From positions 372,001 through 436,000 of the forward strand of contig NZ_UIDD01000010.1 in assembly GCF_900497695.1 (NCBI RefSeq): a stretch of DNA of 64,000 nucleotides. The letters are read 5' to 3'. The DNA comes from Pseudomonas wadenswilerensis (lineage in GTDB: Bacteria > Pseudomonadota > Gammaproteobacteria > Pseudomonadales > Pseudomonadaceae). Positions 8,077 to 17,140 of the stretch are shown piece by piece. Position numbers and translations under genes: made by a program. A model generated the notes under the pieces. That model ran no database searches. It was not told the origin of the DNA and was given only the letters and a program-made list of their open reading frames with translations. Positions within the stretch are counted from its first letter, which is position 1, and every line of letters starts with the position of its first letter.

Positions 8077-10695
8077 TTAAACGCCCTGCTCCACGAATGG
8101 CACGGTCAGGGCCAGCGCGCTGTCCAGCGCTGCGGTGTCTACGCCACCACCTTGCGCCATGTCCGGACGACCACCGCCCTTGCCACCCACCGCGGCAGCG
8201 GCTTGCTTCATCAAATCACCGGCTTTGAGTTGGCCAGTCAGGTCTTTGGTCACACCGGCAACCAGTACGACCTTTTCCTCATGGACACTGCCGAGCAGGA
8301 TCACTGCGCGGCCGAGTTTGTTCTTCAGTTGATCGACCAGCGCCAGCAGCGCCTTGCCATCCTGGCCATCGAGACGTGCGGCCAGGACCTTGACGCCCTT
8401 GACCTCGACGGCTGCGTTGGACAGGTCGTCGCCAGCAGCGCTGGCGGCCTTGGCCTGCAGTTGCTCCAGCTGTTTTTCCAGCTGGCGGTTGCGCTCGAGC
8501 ACGGCCGAGAGCTTGTCGATCAGGTTGTCGCGACTGCCCTTGACCAGTTGCGCGGCTTCCTTGAGCTGCTCTTCGGCAGCGTTCAGGTACGCCAGTGCGG
8601 CAGCGCCGGTGACCGCTTCGATCCGGCGTACGCCGGAGGCCACGCCACCTTCGCTGATGATCTTGAGCAGGCCGATATCACCGGTACGCTTGGCGTGGAT
8701 ACCGCCGCACAGTTCGACGGAGAAATCGCCGCCCATGCTCAGCACCCGCACGCTGTCGCCATACTTCTCGCCGAACAGCGCCATGGCGCCCTTCTGCTTG
8801 GCGGTTTCGATATCGGTCTCTTCGGTTTGCACCTCGGAGTTCTTGCGCACTTCGCGGTTGACGATGTCTTCCAGGGCCTTGAGCTGCTCTGGCTTGACCG
8901 CCTCGAAGTGACTGAAGTCGAAGCGCAGGCGCTGGCTATCGACCAGCGAGCCCTTCTGTTGTACGTGATCGCCCAGCACCTGGCGCAGCGCCGCGTGCAG
9001 CAGGTGGGTGGCGGAGTGGTTCAGCGAGGTGGCGTGCTGAACATCGGCATCGACCCGGGTCTGCACCTGAGCACCGACGGTCAGGGTGCCGCTGGCCACC
9101 ACACCGTGGTGCAGGAAGGCGCCGCCGGTCTTGGTGGTGTCGCGCACATCGAAGCGCACGTTGCCCGCCTGCAGGTAGCCGGTGTCACCAACCTGGCCGC
9201 CGGACTCGGCGTAGAACGGCGTACGGTCGAGGATGACCACACCCTCCTCGCCTTCACCCAGCTGCTCGACGACCTTGCCGTCCTTATAAAGAGCAACGAT
9301 GCTGGCACTGCCTTCGGTGGCGTTGTAGCCGGTGAACTCGGTCGCCACGTCGACCTTGACCAGGGTGTTGTAGTCCAGGCCGAAGGCGCTGGCGGAGCGG
9401 GCACGCTCACGCTGGGCTTCCATCTCGCGCTCGAAGCCTGCTTCGTCGATGGTCAGCTCGCGTTCGCGGGCGATGTCGGCGGTCAGGTCCATCGGGAAAC
9501 CGTAGGTGTCGTACAGCTTGAACACCACGTCACCCGGCACTACGGTGCCCTTGAGATCGGCCAGGTCCTGCTCGAGGATTTTCAGGCCCTGCTCCAGGGT
9601 CTTGGCGAACTGCTCTTCTTCAGCCTTGAGCACGCGCTCGATGTTGGAATGCTGTTGCTGGAGCTCGGGGAAGGCTTCGCCCATCTCGGCCACCAGGGCG
9701 GCGACGATCTTGTAGAAGAAGCTGCCAGTGGCGCCCAGCTTGTTACCGTGGCGGCAAGCGCGACGGATGATGCGGCGCAGCACGTAGCCGCGGCCTTCGT
9801 TGGACGGCAGCACGCCGTCGGCAATCAGGAAGCTGCAGGAACGGATGTGGTCGGACACCACTTTGAGCGACGACTGCTCTTCGTTGGCGCAGCCAATGGC
9901 GGCGGCCGAAGCGCTGAGCAGGTTGCGGAACAGGTCGATCTCGTAGTTCGAGTGCACATGCTGCATGACCGCACTGATGCGCTCCAGGCCCATGCCGGTA
10001 TCCACCGACGGTGCTGGCAGCGGGTGCAGCACGCCATCGGCGGTGCGGTTGAACTGCATGAAGACGTTGTTCCAGATCTCGATGTAGCGATCGCCGTCTT
10101 CTTCCGGCGAGCCGGGTGGGCCGCCCCAGATGTCTGCGCCGTGATCGTAGAAGATCTCGGTGCACGGGCCGCACGGGCCGGTATCACCCATGGTCCAGAA
10201 GTTGTCGGAGGCGTATGGTGCGCCCTTGTTGTCGCCGATGCGCACCATGCGCTCGGCCGGTACGCCGATTTCCTTGGTCCAGATGTCGTATGCCTCATCG
10301 TCGCTGGCATAGACGGTAACCCAGAGTTTCTCTTCCGGCAGGTTCAGCACCTTGGTCAGGAAGGTCCAGGCGTAGGTGATGGCGTCTTTCTTGAAATAGT
10401 CACCGAAGCTGAAGTTACCCAGCATTTCGAAGAAGGTGTGGTGACGGGCGGTGTAGCCGACGTTTTCCAGGTCGCTGTTCTTGCCACCGGCGCGCACGCA
10501 CTTCTGGCTGCTGGTCGCGCGGGTGTAGGCGCGCTTTTCCTGGCCAAGGAAGCAGTCCTTGAACTGGTTCATCCCCGCGTTGGTGAACAACAGGGTCGGG
10601 TCGTTGCCCGGGATCAAGGAGCTGGAGGCAACTCGGGTGTGTCCCTGCTCTTCGAAGAAGCGAAGGAAGGCTTCACGGATTTCTGCGCTTTTCAT
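8077..10695 (-). CDS. alaS: Alanine-tRNA ligase
   Basis: The 872-residue protein attaches alanine to tRNA-Ala and edits mischarged Ser/Gly. It begins MKSAEIREAFLRFFEEQGH. Class II catalytic motifs lie in the first 250 residues (TNAGMNQFKDCFLG; GDTGPCGPCTEIFYD). The editing domain carries HSATHLLHAALR and CGGIHAKRTGDIG, whose His/Cys residues bind zinc, and a C-terminal DHHA1-type domain ends in GKGGGRPDMAQGG. The open frame extends 22 codons further upstream, but the ATG at 10695 with GGAAG before it matches the normal family start. lysC follows, as in other pseudomonads. Confidence 0.97.
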   Translation of the reverse strand: MKSAEIREAFLRFFEEQGHTRVASSSLIPGNDPTLLFTNAGMNQFKDCFLGQEKRAYTRATSSQKCVRAGGKNSDLENVGYTARHHTFFEMLGNFSFGDYFKKDAITYAWTFLTKVLNLPEEKLWVTVYASDDEAYDIWTKEIGVPAERMVRIGDNKGAPYASDNFWTMGDTGPCGPCTEIFYDHGADIWGGPPGSPEEDGDRYIEIWNNVFMQFNRTADGVLHPLPAPSVDTGMGLERISAVMQHVHSNYEIDLFRNLLSASAAAIGCANEEQSSLKVVSDHIRSCSFLIADGVLPSNEGRGYVLRRIIRRACRHGNKLGATGSFFYKIVAALVAEMGEAFPELQQQHSNIERVLKAEEEQFAKTLEQGLKILEQDLADLKGTVVPGDVVFKLYDTYGFPMDLTADIARERELTIDEAGFEREMEAQRERARSASAFGLDYNTLVKVDVATEFTGYNATEGSASIVALYKDGKVVEQLGEGEEGVVILDRTPFYAESGGQVGDTGYLQAGNVRFDVRDTTKTGGAFLHHGVVASGTLTVGAQVQTRVDADVQHATSLNHSATHLLHAALRQVLGDHVQQKGSLVDSQRLRFDFSHFEAVKPEQLKALEDIVNREVRKNSEVQTEETDIETAKQKGAMALFGEKYGDSVRVLSMGGDFSVELCGGIHAKRTGDIGLLKIISEGGVASGVRRIEAVTGAAALAYLNAAEEQLKEAAQLVKGSRDNLIDKLSAVLERNRQLEKQLEQLQAKAASAAGDDLSNAAVEVKGVKVLAARLDGQDGKALLALVDQLKNKLGRAVILLGSVHEEKVVLVAGVTKDLTGQLKAGDLMKQAAAAVGGKGGGRPDMAQGGGVDTAALDSALALTVPFVEQGV

Positions 10696-11051
10696 AGGTT
10701 CTTCCACGGAAACGGCGGCCTTAAGGCAAATGCTTGCGTCAAATTGACGAAACGACGGCAAAGGGCCGCATTATATCGGGCCTTAGGCTTGGGTGCAGTG
10801 TGTTTATGCTATAGAAACCGTCAATTGGACGGCCTGCAACGACAACGTCAGCGAAAAACCGCTCGCGACCACTCCGCCCGACCTCTCTGGGCCTGATTTG
10901 ATCTGGTGACACGATATTACTGGGGCCGCACAAAGCAATTGGCAAGGTTTCCCGGATGAAATGTCGTTGATCCGGAAAAAATCGTTAGCAGCCTATACGT
11001 TTACCTGACATCTGTGCTAATAATTCCTCGCCGTTTACAACCGACGGTAAC

Positions 11052-11196
11052 GTTCTCAGGGCGGGGTGCGATTCCCCACCGGCGGTAATTGCGCGCAATG
11101 CGCATAGCCCGCGAGCGCTTGCAGGCCTGCCTGCAAGGTCAGCAGACCCGGTGTGATTCCGGGGCCGACGGTCATAGTCCGGATAAAGAGAGAACG
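11052..11196 (+). promoter_or_regulatory. FMN riboswitch (RFN element) ahead of ribH2
   Basis: The conserved RFN blocks are all present in order: GTTCTCAGGGCGGGGTGCGA, TTCCCCACCGGCGGTAA, AGCCCGCGAGCG, GGTCAGCAGACCCGGTGTGA, TTCCGGGGCCGACGGT, AGTCCGGATAAAGAGAGAAC. FMN binding normally lowers expression of the downstream riboflavin gene, which begins 95 bases further on. The 355 bases between alaS and the element hold promoter sequence only. A TAATAAT near 11020 is a possible -10. Confidence 0.95.
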
Positions 11197-11291
11197 GGAG
11201 AGGTGCATCCGCGCCTGTCGTTGTGCAGTTGCATGGCGAAATCCCCTTCGATCCAGCGCCCTGTTTCTCATCCAAACAGGAGTCCGTTTCA

Positions 11292-11798
11292 ATGCAACCT
11301 ACCGCAATCGATAGCAAGAACCCTTCCCACGAGCGCATCGCCTTCATCCAGGCCTGCTGGCACAAGGATATTGTCGACCAGGCTCGCAAGGCATTCGTCG
11401 AAGAGATGGGTAAACAAGGCTATCAGGCGAGCGATATCGATTTCTTTGAAGTCGGCGGCGCTTTCGAGATCCCTCTGCACGCCAAGCTGCTGGCCCGTGG
11501 TGGTCGCTACGCCGGCATCGTCGCCGCCGGCCTGGTGGTCGATGGCGGCCTGTACCGCCATGAGTTCGTCGCCCAGTCGGTGATCAGCGGCCTGATGCAG
11601 GTGCAACTGGAAACCGAGGTGCCGGTGTTCTCGGCAGTGCTGACCCCGCACCACTTCCATGCCGGTGACGAGCATCAGAACTTCTACTTCGAACATTTCC
11701 TGGTCAAGGGGGCCGAGGCGGCGAAGACCTGCGCCGATACCCTGCACAAGCTGCGCGCCCTGCGTCGCAATGAAGTGCCGCAAAAAATGGCCGGCTGA
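11292..11798 (+). CDS. ribH: 6,7-dimethyl-8-ribityllumazine synthase, RibH2 type
   Basis: The 168-residue protein condenses 5-amino-6-ribitylaminouracil with dihydroxybutanone phosphate, the penultimate riboflavin step. IAFIQACWHKDIVDQARKAF, FFEVGGAFEIPLHAKLLA, GLVVDGGLYRHEFVAQSVI and LTPHHFHAGDEHQNFYFEHF match the RibH2 (Brucella type II) lineage rather than the classic RibH, which has a GAVIRG-type segment. The ATG at 11292 has AGGAG upstream; the longer open frame starts inside the leader. The preceding FMN riboswitch is independent evidence for a riboflavin role. Pseudomonads usually carry a second, housekeeping ribH elsewhere, so this is probably the FMN-controlled paralogue. Confidence 0.93.
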   Translation: MQPTAIDSKNPSHERIAFIQACWHKDIVDQARKAFVEEMGKQGYQASDIDFFEVGGAFEIPLHAKLLARGGRYAGIVAAGLVVDGGLYRHEFVAQSVISGLMQVQLETEVPVFSAVLTPHHFHAGDEHQNFYFEHFLVKGAEAAKTCADTLHKLRALRRNEVPQKMAG

Positions 11799-11804
11799 AT
11801 AACC

Positions 11805-11876
11805 CTGTAGGAGCGGGCTTGTCCCGCGATGCGATGCAGCAGGTAGATCGCAATCGCGGGGCAAGCCCGCTCCCAC
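11805..11876. repeat. REP doublet (REPIN), GCGGGC-type
   Basis: Two inverted REP sequences face each other: GTAGGAGCGGGCTTGTCCCG and its mirror CGGGGCAAGCCCGCTCCCAC, with about 25 bases between them. The element fills the whole gap between the convergent ribH2 and astE genes and may act as a terminator or RNA stabiliser. Confidence 0.85.
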
Positions 11877-11880
11877 CCAA

Positions 11881-12888
11881 TCAGCCTAGCTGTTCGGGGT
11901 TGGCGGGAACGATCAGAATCCCCGCCCGCAAACCATTCTTGACCTTCGGGTTGGGGAAGATGATGCGCGCGCCCTGCTCCTCGACGATCCAGCGGGTGTC
12001 GGCGATATCCTCGGCCAGCAGGTAGCCGGGTTCGAGCTCCGAGAAGTTCTCTATATCCGCAGGCAGGTTCAGGCGAAAATGCTCGCTGTGCTTGATGATC
12101 TCACGAGCCACGCTGAATAGCTGCAGGCCATCCAGGGCTTGAGGCTCTTCAGGCTCGGTGCCTTCGATGATCTGCTTGAGACGGGTCTCCAGGCGCTCGA
12201 CATTGACCTGGCCGTTCTCCCCGAACGGCCGCGCCTTGCCCAGCTCCAGGGTGAAGGCTTCAGCCTCCAATTGCTCATAGGTGTAGGCGGTGAAGGTGAT
12301 CGACACCTTGCTTTGCAGCAGCACCGCCTCCATGCCGGCCGCACTCAGGCGCGCCAGTTCGCGACGCGAATGCTGGCGACCTTCCTTGTACGGATAGAGG
12401 GCGAACTGCTCGATCTTCGAACCACGAATGGCGGTGTGCAGGTCGTAATGCAGGCGGGTGCGCTCGGGGACGCTGAAAAAAGTCGCCGCCAGGCGCTCCA
12501 GCTCACAGGCACGCAGGGCCTCGGCACCACTGGACTGATCGTGGCGGCCATTGAACAAGCGGTTGACGTCCTGCTCGATGTAACGCTCGCCGCGGCGGAT
12601 CGCCTCAGGGTTGCCGAACAGGAACAGAATACGCGCACGCGGCTTGAGATCGCCGCGGGCAATGTCGTGCAGCAGCCGATCGAGCAACTCGATCGGTGCG
12701 GTTTCGTTGCCATGGATGCCCGCCGACAGCAGCAGGTCCTGGCCATTGTCACGAGCCTCGGGCGGGCGCACTTCGAGGGCGCCCTCGCCGAGCCAGCGCA
12801 TGCGTACGCCGTCGACAGTCAGCTGGGTCTTCTCTGCCGGTTCGCGACCGGCCAGGGTCAGTTCAAGCAGTTTGCCGAGGGCGAGCAT
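11881..12888 (-). CDS. astE: Succinylglutamate desuccinylase
   Basis: The 335-residue zinc hydrolase catalyses the last step of the arginine succinyltransferase pathway, N-succinylglutamate to glutamate plus succinate. The metal-binding motif GIHGNETAP (His59, Glu62) is present, with the later YDLHTAIRGSKIEQFALYP segment supplying the third ligand. The length matches the AstE family (about 330). It is the last gene of the leftward aruCFGDB-astE run, 10 bases after a small His-rich protein gene, and ends against a REP doublet. Confidence 0.95.
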   Translation of the reverse strand: MLALGKLLELTLAGREPAEKTQLTVDGVRMRWLGEGALEVRPPEARDNGQDLLLSAGIHGNETAPIELLDRLLHDIARGDLKPRARILFLFGNPEAIRRGERYIEQDVNRLFNGRHDQSSGAEALRACELERLAATFFSVPERTRLHYDLHTAIRGSKIEQFALYPYKEGRQHSRRELARLSAAGMEAVLLQSKVSITFTAYTYEQLEAEAFTLELGKARPFGENGQVNVERLETRLKQIIEGTEPEEPQALDGLQLFSVAREIIKHSEHFRLNLPADIENFSELEPGYLLAEDIADTRWIVEEQGARIIFPNPKVKNGLRAGILIVPANPEQLG

Positions 12889-12898
12889 GGGCTATTCC

Positions 12899-13189
12899 TT
12901 AGTGATGGTGGCCGCAGTCGGGACCATGGACGTGTTCTTCATCGTCGCCGGCATCGGCCGGTTCCATTTCCAGCTGCAGGCTGACCAGGTTGGTGGCCAG
13001 CGGACGCAGCAGCAAGTTGGCATACTCGGCATCGTCTTCTTCGACGTCGACGCCGATCAGCAGCTGACCACGGCCATCCTGCTGAATCCATACCTCCTTG
13101 CCTTGCCAGACCACCGCAAAGCGGGTGCAGGAAGTTTCCAGCTGGGTGCCATCGTCATCTTCAAGGATCAGCTGCAGGGCGTCGGACAT
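12899..13189 (-). CDS. Small conserved protein of the arginine succinyltransferase operon, His-rich tail
   Basis: This 96-residue protein begins MSDALQLILEDDDGTQLETS and ends HVHGPDCGHHH, a tail that could bind a metal ion. No signal peptide or membrane segment is seen. P. aeruginosa has an unnamed gene at the same place between aruB and aruE, so its position is conserved. The function is unknown. Metal delivery to the zinc enzyme AstE next door is a tempting but untested idea. The ATG at 13189 was preferred to the open frame's start six codons upstream. Annotations calling it topoisomerase-related have no support in this sequence. Confidence 0.75.
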   Translation of the reverse strand: MSDALQLILEDDDGTQLETSCTRFAVVWQGKEVWIQQDGRGQLLIGVDVEEDDAEYANLLLRPLATNLVSLQLEMEPADAGDDEEHVHGPDCGHHH

Positions 13190-13203
13190 AGTCGAATTCT
13201 CTC

Positions 13204-14553
13204 TCAAGGTTGAAGTTGGAACGGATAGACCGAACCCAGTTTGAGGATCTGGGTCAGTTCATCCAGGGCCGTACGACATTCCAGCAACAACTGCGGATCG
13301 GCCAGGTCGGTTTCGCTCAGGCGATCACGGTAGTGCTTGTCAACCCATTGGGTCAGGGTGTCGTACAGCGGTGCGGTCATGATAACGCCTGGATTGACCG
13401 CCGCCAGTTCCGTTTCATTCAATGCCACGCGCAAGCGCAGGCACGCCGGCCCGCCACCGTTCTGCATGCTCTGCTTGAGGTCGAAGACCTTGACCTCGCT
13501 GACCGGTCCGCCAGAGCCGGTCAGTGACGACAGATACGCCCAGACCCGCTCATTGTTGTGGCACTCTTCCGGCACGATCAGCAGCATCGAACCATCGGCG
13601 CGAGACAGCAACTGGCTGTTGAACAGGTACGAACGCACGGCGTCCTCTACCGTGACAGCCGAGCGCGGTACGCAGATCGCCTTGAAGTTACCGCCTCGTT
13701 TAGCCAGTTTAGCCTGCAGTTGGCCAAGTATCGCCTCGGTCTCGAGGAAGGCATCTTCGTGGTAGAACAGCACTTCGCCGTTACCCACCGCGATCACATC
13801 GTTGTGGAACACGCCCTGGTCGATCACCGCCGGGTTCTGCTGGGCGTAGACCACGCCCTCCTCGCTCAGGCCGTGCAGGCGGGCGACGGCTTGCGAAGCT
13901 TCGAGGGTCTGGCGCGCCGGGTATTTCTGCGGCGCCGGATAGCGGGTGTCGAAGGCGCTGCGCCCGTAGACGAAGAATTCAACACCGGCCTCGCCGTAGC
14001 TGCGGCAGAAACGGGTATGGTTGGCTGCACCTTCATCACCGAACTGCGCCACGGCCGGCAAGGCGGCGTGGTGGGCAAAGTGCTGCTGGTTGGCGAACAT
14101 CGCGCCCAGCACACGGCTGGTAGTCGGGTGCTCGATACTGCGGTGATATTTGCAGTTGAGGTTGGCAGCCGTGAAGTGCACGCGACCGTCCGCCGTGTCG
14201 GCACTCGGGCTGACGGTGGCGGCATTGGCCACCCACATGCTCGATGCCGAGCAGCTGGCGACCAGCAACGGCATGGCGTCCTTGGCGGCACGCTCGATCA
14301 CTTGCGCATCGGTGCCGGCAAAACCCAGGCGGCGCAGCGCGGCCACGTCCGGACGCTCCTGCGGGGCCAGTACGCCCTGCTGGAAACCCATCTCCATCAA
14401 CGCTTTCATCTTCGCCAGGCCCTGACGCGCCGCTTCCCGCGGGTTGGACGCCTGCTGGCTGTTGCTTTGCGAAGCAACGTTGCCGTACGACAGCCCGCCG
14501 TAGTTGTGCGTCGGTCCGACCAGACCATCAAAATTCACTTCAAACGATTTCAT
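13204..14553 (-). CDS. astB: N-succinylarginine dihydrolase
   Basis: The 449-residue protein hydrolyses N2-succinylarginine to succinylornithine, CO2 and two ammonia. It begins MKSFEVNFDGLVGPTHNYGG, diagnostic of AstB. It contains QGVFHNDVIAVGNGEVLFYHE (catalytic His region) and MQNGGGPACLRLRVALNE (catalytic Cys region) of the guanidine-modifying enzyme fold. The ATG at 14553 has GGAG 8 bases upstream. It is 24 bases downstream of astD, and the small His-rich gene starts 14 bases after it. Confidence 0.96.
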   Translation of the reverse strand: MKSFEVNFDGLVGPTHNYGGLSYGNVASQSNSQQASNPREAARQGLAKMKALMEMGFQQGVLAPQERPDVAALRRLGFAGTDAQVIERAAKDAMPLLVASCSASSMWVANAATVSPSADTADGRVHFTAANLNCKYHRSIEHPTTSRVLGAMFANQQHFAHHAALPAVAQFGDEGAANHTRFCRSYGEAGVEFFVYGRSAFDTRYPAPQKYPARQTLEASQAVARLHGLSEEGVVYAQQNPAVIDQGVFHNDVIAVGNGEVLFYHEDAFLETEAILGQLQAKLAKRGGNFKAICVPRSAVTVEDAVRSYLFNSQLLSRADGSMLLIVPEECHNNERVWAYLSSLTGSGGPVSEVKVFDLKQSMQNGGGPACLRLRVALNETELAAVNPGVIMTAPLYDTLTQWVDKHYRDRLSETDLADPQLLLECRTALDELTQILKLGSVYPFQLQP

Positions 14554-14577
14554 CGGCAAGGCTCCGTGGACCTTTTG

Positions 14578-16041
14578 TTATAGGGAGACGCCTGGCGTCA
14601 GTGTGGCAGGCAGGGTCAGGCTGGCGGTCTCCAGCGAGGCTACCGGGTAAGCACAGTAATCCGCCGCGTAGTAGGCGCTGGCGCGGTGGTTGCCGCTGGC
14701 ACCCACTCCACCGAATGGTGCGCTGCTGGCGGCGCCGGTCAGTTGTTTGTTCCAGTTGACGATGCCGGCGCGGCTTTGCAGCCAGAAGTACTGGTAGCGC
14801 GCGTGGGAATCGGACAACAGGCCGGCTGCCAGGCCGTACTGGGTGTTGTTGGCCTCACTGATGGCCGCATCGAAATCGCTGTAGCGAATCACCTGCAGCA
14901 GCGGGCCGAAGAACTCTTCGTCAGGGCGATCGGCTACCGCGCTGACATCGATGATGCCCGGGGTCAGCAAGGCGGCCGTGGCCTGCGGCTGGGTCATTTG
15001 CAGCAGCGCGATACCACCGTTGCCCAGCAGTTGCGCCTGGGCATCGAGCAGTGCCTTGGCGGCGCCCAGGGAGATCACCGAACCCATGAACGGCGCCGGC
15101 TGCTGATCGAAAGCGCCGACCGAGATGTTCTTGCTCACCTCGACCAGGCGCTTGAGCAGCGCATCGCCCCAGGCGCCTTGCGGCACCAGCAGGCGGCGTG
15201 CACAGGTGCAGCGCTGGCCGGCGGAAATGAACGCCGACTGGATGATGGTGTACACCGCGGCGTCCAGGTCCTTGACCTCGTCGACCACCAGCGGGTTGTT
15301 GCCGCCCATCTCCAGGGCCAGGATCTTCTCCGGACGGCCGGCGAACTGCTGGTGCAGCAGGTTGCCGGTGCGGCTGGAGCCGGTGAAGAACAAACCGTCG
15401 ATGCCCGGGTTGGCAGCCAGGGCCACGCCAGTTTCGCGGGCGCCCTGGACCAGGTTGAGCACGCCTGCCGGCAGGCCGGCCTCGATCCAGCACTTGACCG
15501 TCAGCTCGGCGACTTTCGGGGTCAGCTCGCTGGGCTTGAACACCACGGTGTTACCGGCCAGCAGCGCCGGGACGATATGACCGTTGGGCAGGTGACCGGG
15601 GAAGTTGTACGGGCCGAACACCGCGACCACGCCATGGGGCTTGTGGCGCAGTACGGCGGTGGCATCGGCCAGCGGGCCGCTCTTTTCACCGGTGCGCTCG
15701 CGGTAGCTCTGTACCGAAATCGCCACCTTGTTGACCATGCTGGTCACTTCGGTCGTGGCTTCCCACAGCGGCTTGCCGGTTTCTTCACCGATGCAGCGCG
15801 CCAGTTCATCGGCATTGGCCTTGAGCGCGGCGGCAAAGGCTTCGAGCACACTGATGCGCGCCTCCAGCGACTGCAGCGCCCAGCCGGCAAAGGCCTGACG
15901 CGCGGCCTTGACGGCGCTGTCAACCTGCTCGGCGCTGGCGCCCTGGCCTTGCCAGACAACCTGCTGGCTAACCGGATCGAGCGATTGCAGCGCTTCGCCC
16001 TGCCCTGCCTGCCAGCTGCCGGCGATAAAGTGAGTCGTCAT
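14578..16041 (-). CDS. astD: Succinylglutamate-semialdehyde dehydrogenase
   Basis: The 487-residue NAD-dependent aldehyde dehydrogenase oxidises N-succinylglutamate semialdehyde to N-succinylglutamate. The catalytic Glu lies in ALEMGGNNPLVV and the catalytic Cys in SAGQRCTCARR; the pair of GNTVVFKPSELTP and FTGSSRTGNLL segments forms the cofactor site. The start codon shares one base with the stop of the preceding subunit gene (TAATG), so the two are translationally coupled. Confidence 0.96.
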   Translation of the reverse strand: MTTHFIAGSWQAGQGEALQSLDPVSQQVVWQGQGASAEQVDSAVKAARQAFAGWALQSLEARISVLEAFAAALKANADELARCIGEETGKPLWEATTEVTSMVNKVAISVQSYRERTGEKSGPLADATAVLRHKPHGVVAVFGPYNFPGHLPNGHIVPALLAGNTVVFKPSELTPKVAELTVKCWIEAGLPAGVLNLVQGARETGVALAANPGIDGLFFTGSSRTGNLLHQQFAGRPEKILALEMGGNNPLVVDEVKDLDAAVYTIIQSAFISAGQRCTCARRLLVPQGAWGDALLKRLVEVSKNISVGAFDQQPAPFMGSVISLGAAKALLDAQAQLLGNGGIALLQMTQPQATAALLTPGIIDVSAVADRPDEEFFGPLLQVIRYSDFDAAISEANNTQYGLAAGLLSDSHARYQYFWLQSRAGIVNWNKQLTGAASSAPFGGVGASGNHRASAYYAADYCAYPVASLETASLTLPATLTPGVSL

Positions 16042-17066
16042 TATTTGGCCTCCCGGGCAGCGGACAGTGGTACGGCACGCACCTGGTCACCGGCGCTCAG
16101 GCGCAGGCGTTTGGCGGTCTGTGGGTCGACCACCAGGGTGCCGGCGGCAAAGCGCGCAGGTGCGGCGGTGATGCGGCAGTCTTCGCGCTTGCGGTTGTGA
16201 ATGATGAACGGGGTCGCGTCGTCGCCCGGGGTACCGACGGCCAGTACCAGCGCCTCGCTGTCGTGCACTGCGCGGATCTTGGCGGTTTCGCACTCCACCG
16301 CAGGGCCCGCGTCGAAGATGTCGACATAGCCCTGGTAGCTGAAACCTTCGCTTTTGAGCATTGCCAGCGCCGGCTCAGTGTCGGTGTGCACCCGGCCGAT
16401 GACGTTGCGCGCCGCTTCCGAGAGGAAGCAGGTGTACAGCGGGAACTTGGGCATCAGCTCGGCAATAAAAGCCTTGTTGCCGACGCCGGTCAGGTAATCG
16501 GCCTGGCTGAATTCCATCTTGAAGAAGTGCCGGCCCAGGCTTTCCCAGAACGGCGAACGGCCCTGTTCGTCGGACATGCCGCGCATTTCAGCGATGATCT
16601 TGTTGCCGAACAGCTCCGGGAACTCGGCGATGAACAGCAGGCGCGCCTTGGCCAGCAAGCGGCCATTGAGGCCACTGCGGTGGTCGCCACGCAAGAACAG
16701 TGAGCACAGCTCGGAGTTGCCGGTCAGGTCGTTGGCCAGGAACAGGGTGGGGATTTCCCGATAGATGTTCAGTTCCTGGGAAGCGCTGACGGTCAGGCCG
16801 ACCCGGTAGTTGTACCAGGGCTCACGCAGGCCGACCGCACCGGCGATGGCGGAGATACCCACCACTACGCCCTCGTCGTTTTCCAGCACGAACAGGTAAT
16901 CGGCATCACCGCGTTCGGCTTCGCCACGGAAAGTCTTCTCGGCCCAGCCGACCCGGTGTGCCAGGCGCTCTTCGTTGGCCGGCAAGGTGGTCAGGCCGGT
17001 GCCGGTGCTGCGCGCCAGCTCGATCAGCGCGGGTAAATCGCTGCTGCGTACGGGACGAACGATCAT
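16041..17066 (-). CDS. aruG: Arginine N-succinyltransferase, beta subunit (AruG/AstA type)
   Basis: The 341-residue protein transfers succinyl from succinyl-CoA to arginine, the entry step of the pathway. It begins MIVRPVRSSDLPALIELARS and contains GNSELCSLFLRGDHRSGLNG and DIFDAGPAVECE, AstA-family hallmarks. It is a diverged paralogue of the next gene upstream (aruF), and in P. aeruginosa the two form a heteromeric enzyme. GAGGAG precedes the ATG. It is the third gene of the operon and overlaps astD by one base. Confidence 0.95.
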   Translation of the reverse strand: MIVRPVRSSDLPALIELARSTGTGLTTLPANEERLAHRVGWAEKTFRGEAERGDADYLFVLENDEGVVVGISAIAGAVGLREPWYNYRVGLTVSASQELNIYREIPTLFLANDLTGNSELCSLFLRGDHRSGLNGRLLAKARLLFIAEFPELFGNKIIAEMRGMSDEQGRSPFWESLGRHFFKMEFSQADYLTGVGNKAFIAELMPKFPLYTCFLSEAARNVIGRVHTDTEPALAMLKSEGFSYQGYVDIFDAGPAVECETAKIRAVHDSEALVLAVGTPGDDATPFIIHNRKREDCRITAAPARFAAGTLVVDPQTAKRLRLSAGDQVRAVPLSAAREAK

Positions 17067-17140
17067 GCTATCTCCTCGGGCGGCGGCCTTGGGCCTGCCG
17101 CAAAACTCGACCTGGGTGCTCGGTTATCGAACCGCAGGGA

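Noticed and set aside
6795..8228. A 477-codon open frame antisense to lysC
   Set aside because: It is a shadow of lysC; the sense gene has complete kinase and ACT motifs.
8068..10896. A 942-codon open frame antisense to alaS
   Set aside because: The protein is a mirror of a highly conserved gene in GC-rich DNA, with no family motif and no ribosome site. alaS on the other strand is certain.
10739..10945. A 68-codon leftward open frame upstream of alaS
   Set aside because: It lies in the promoter region of alaS and has no ribosome site or family pattern.
14686..16200. A 504-codon open frame antisense to astD
   Set aside because: It is a shadow of astD and aruG, with low-complexity composition and no domain.
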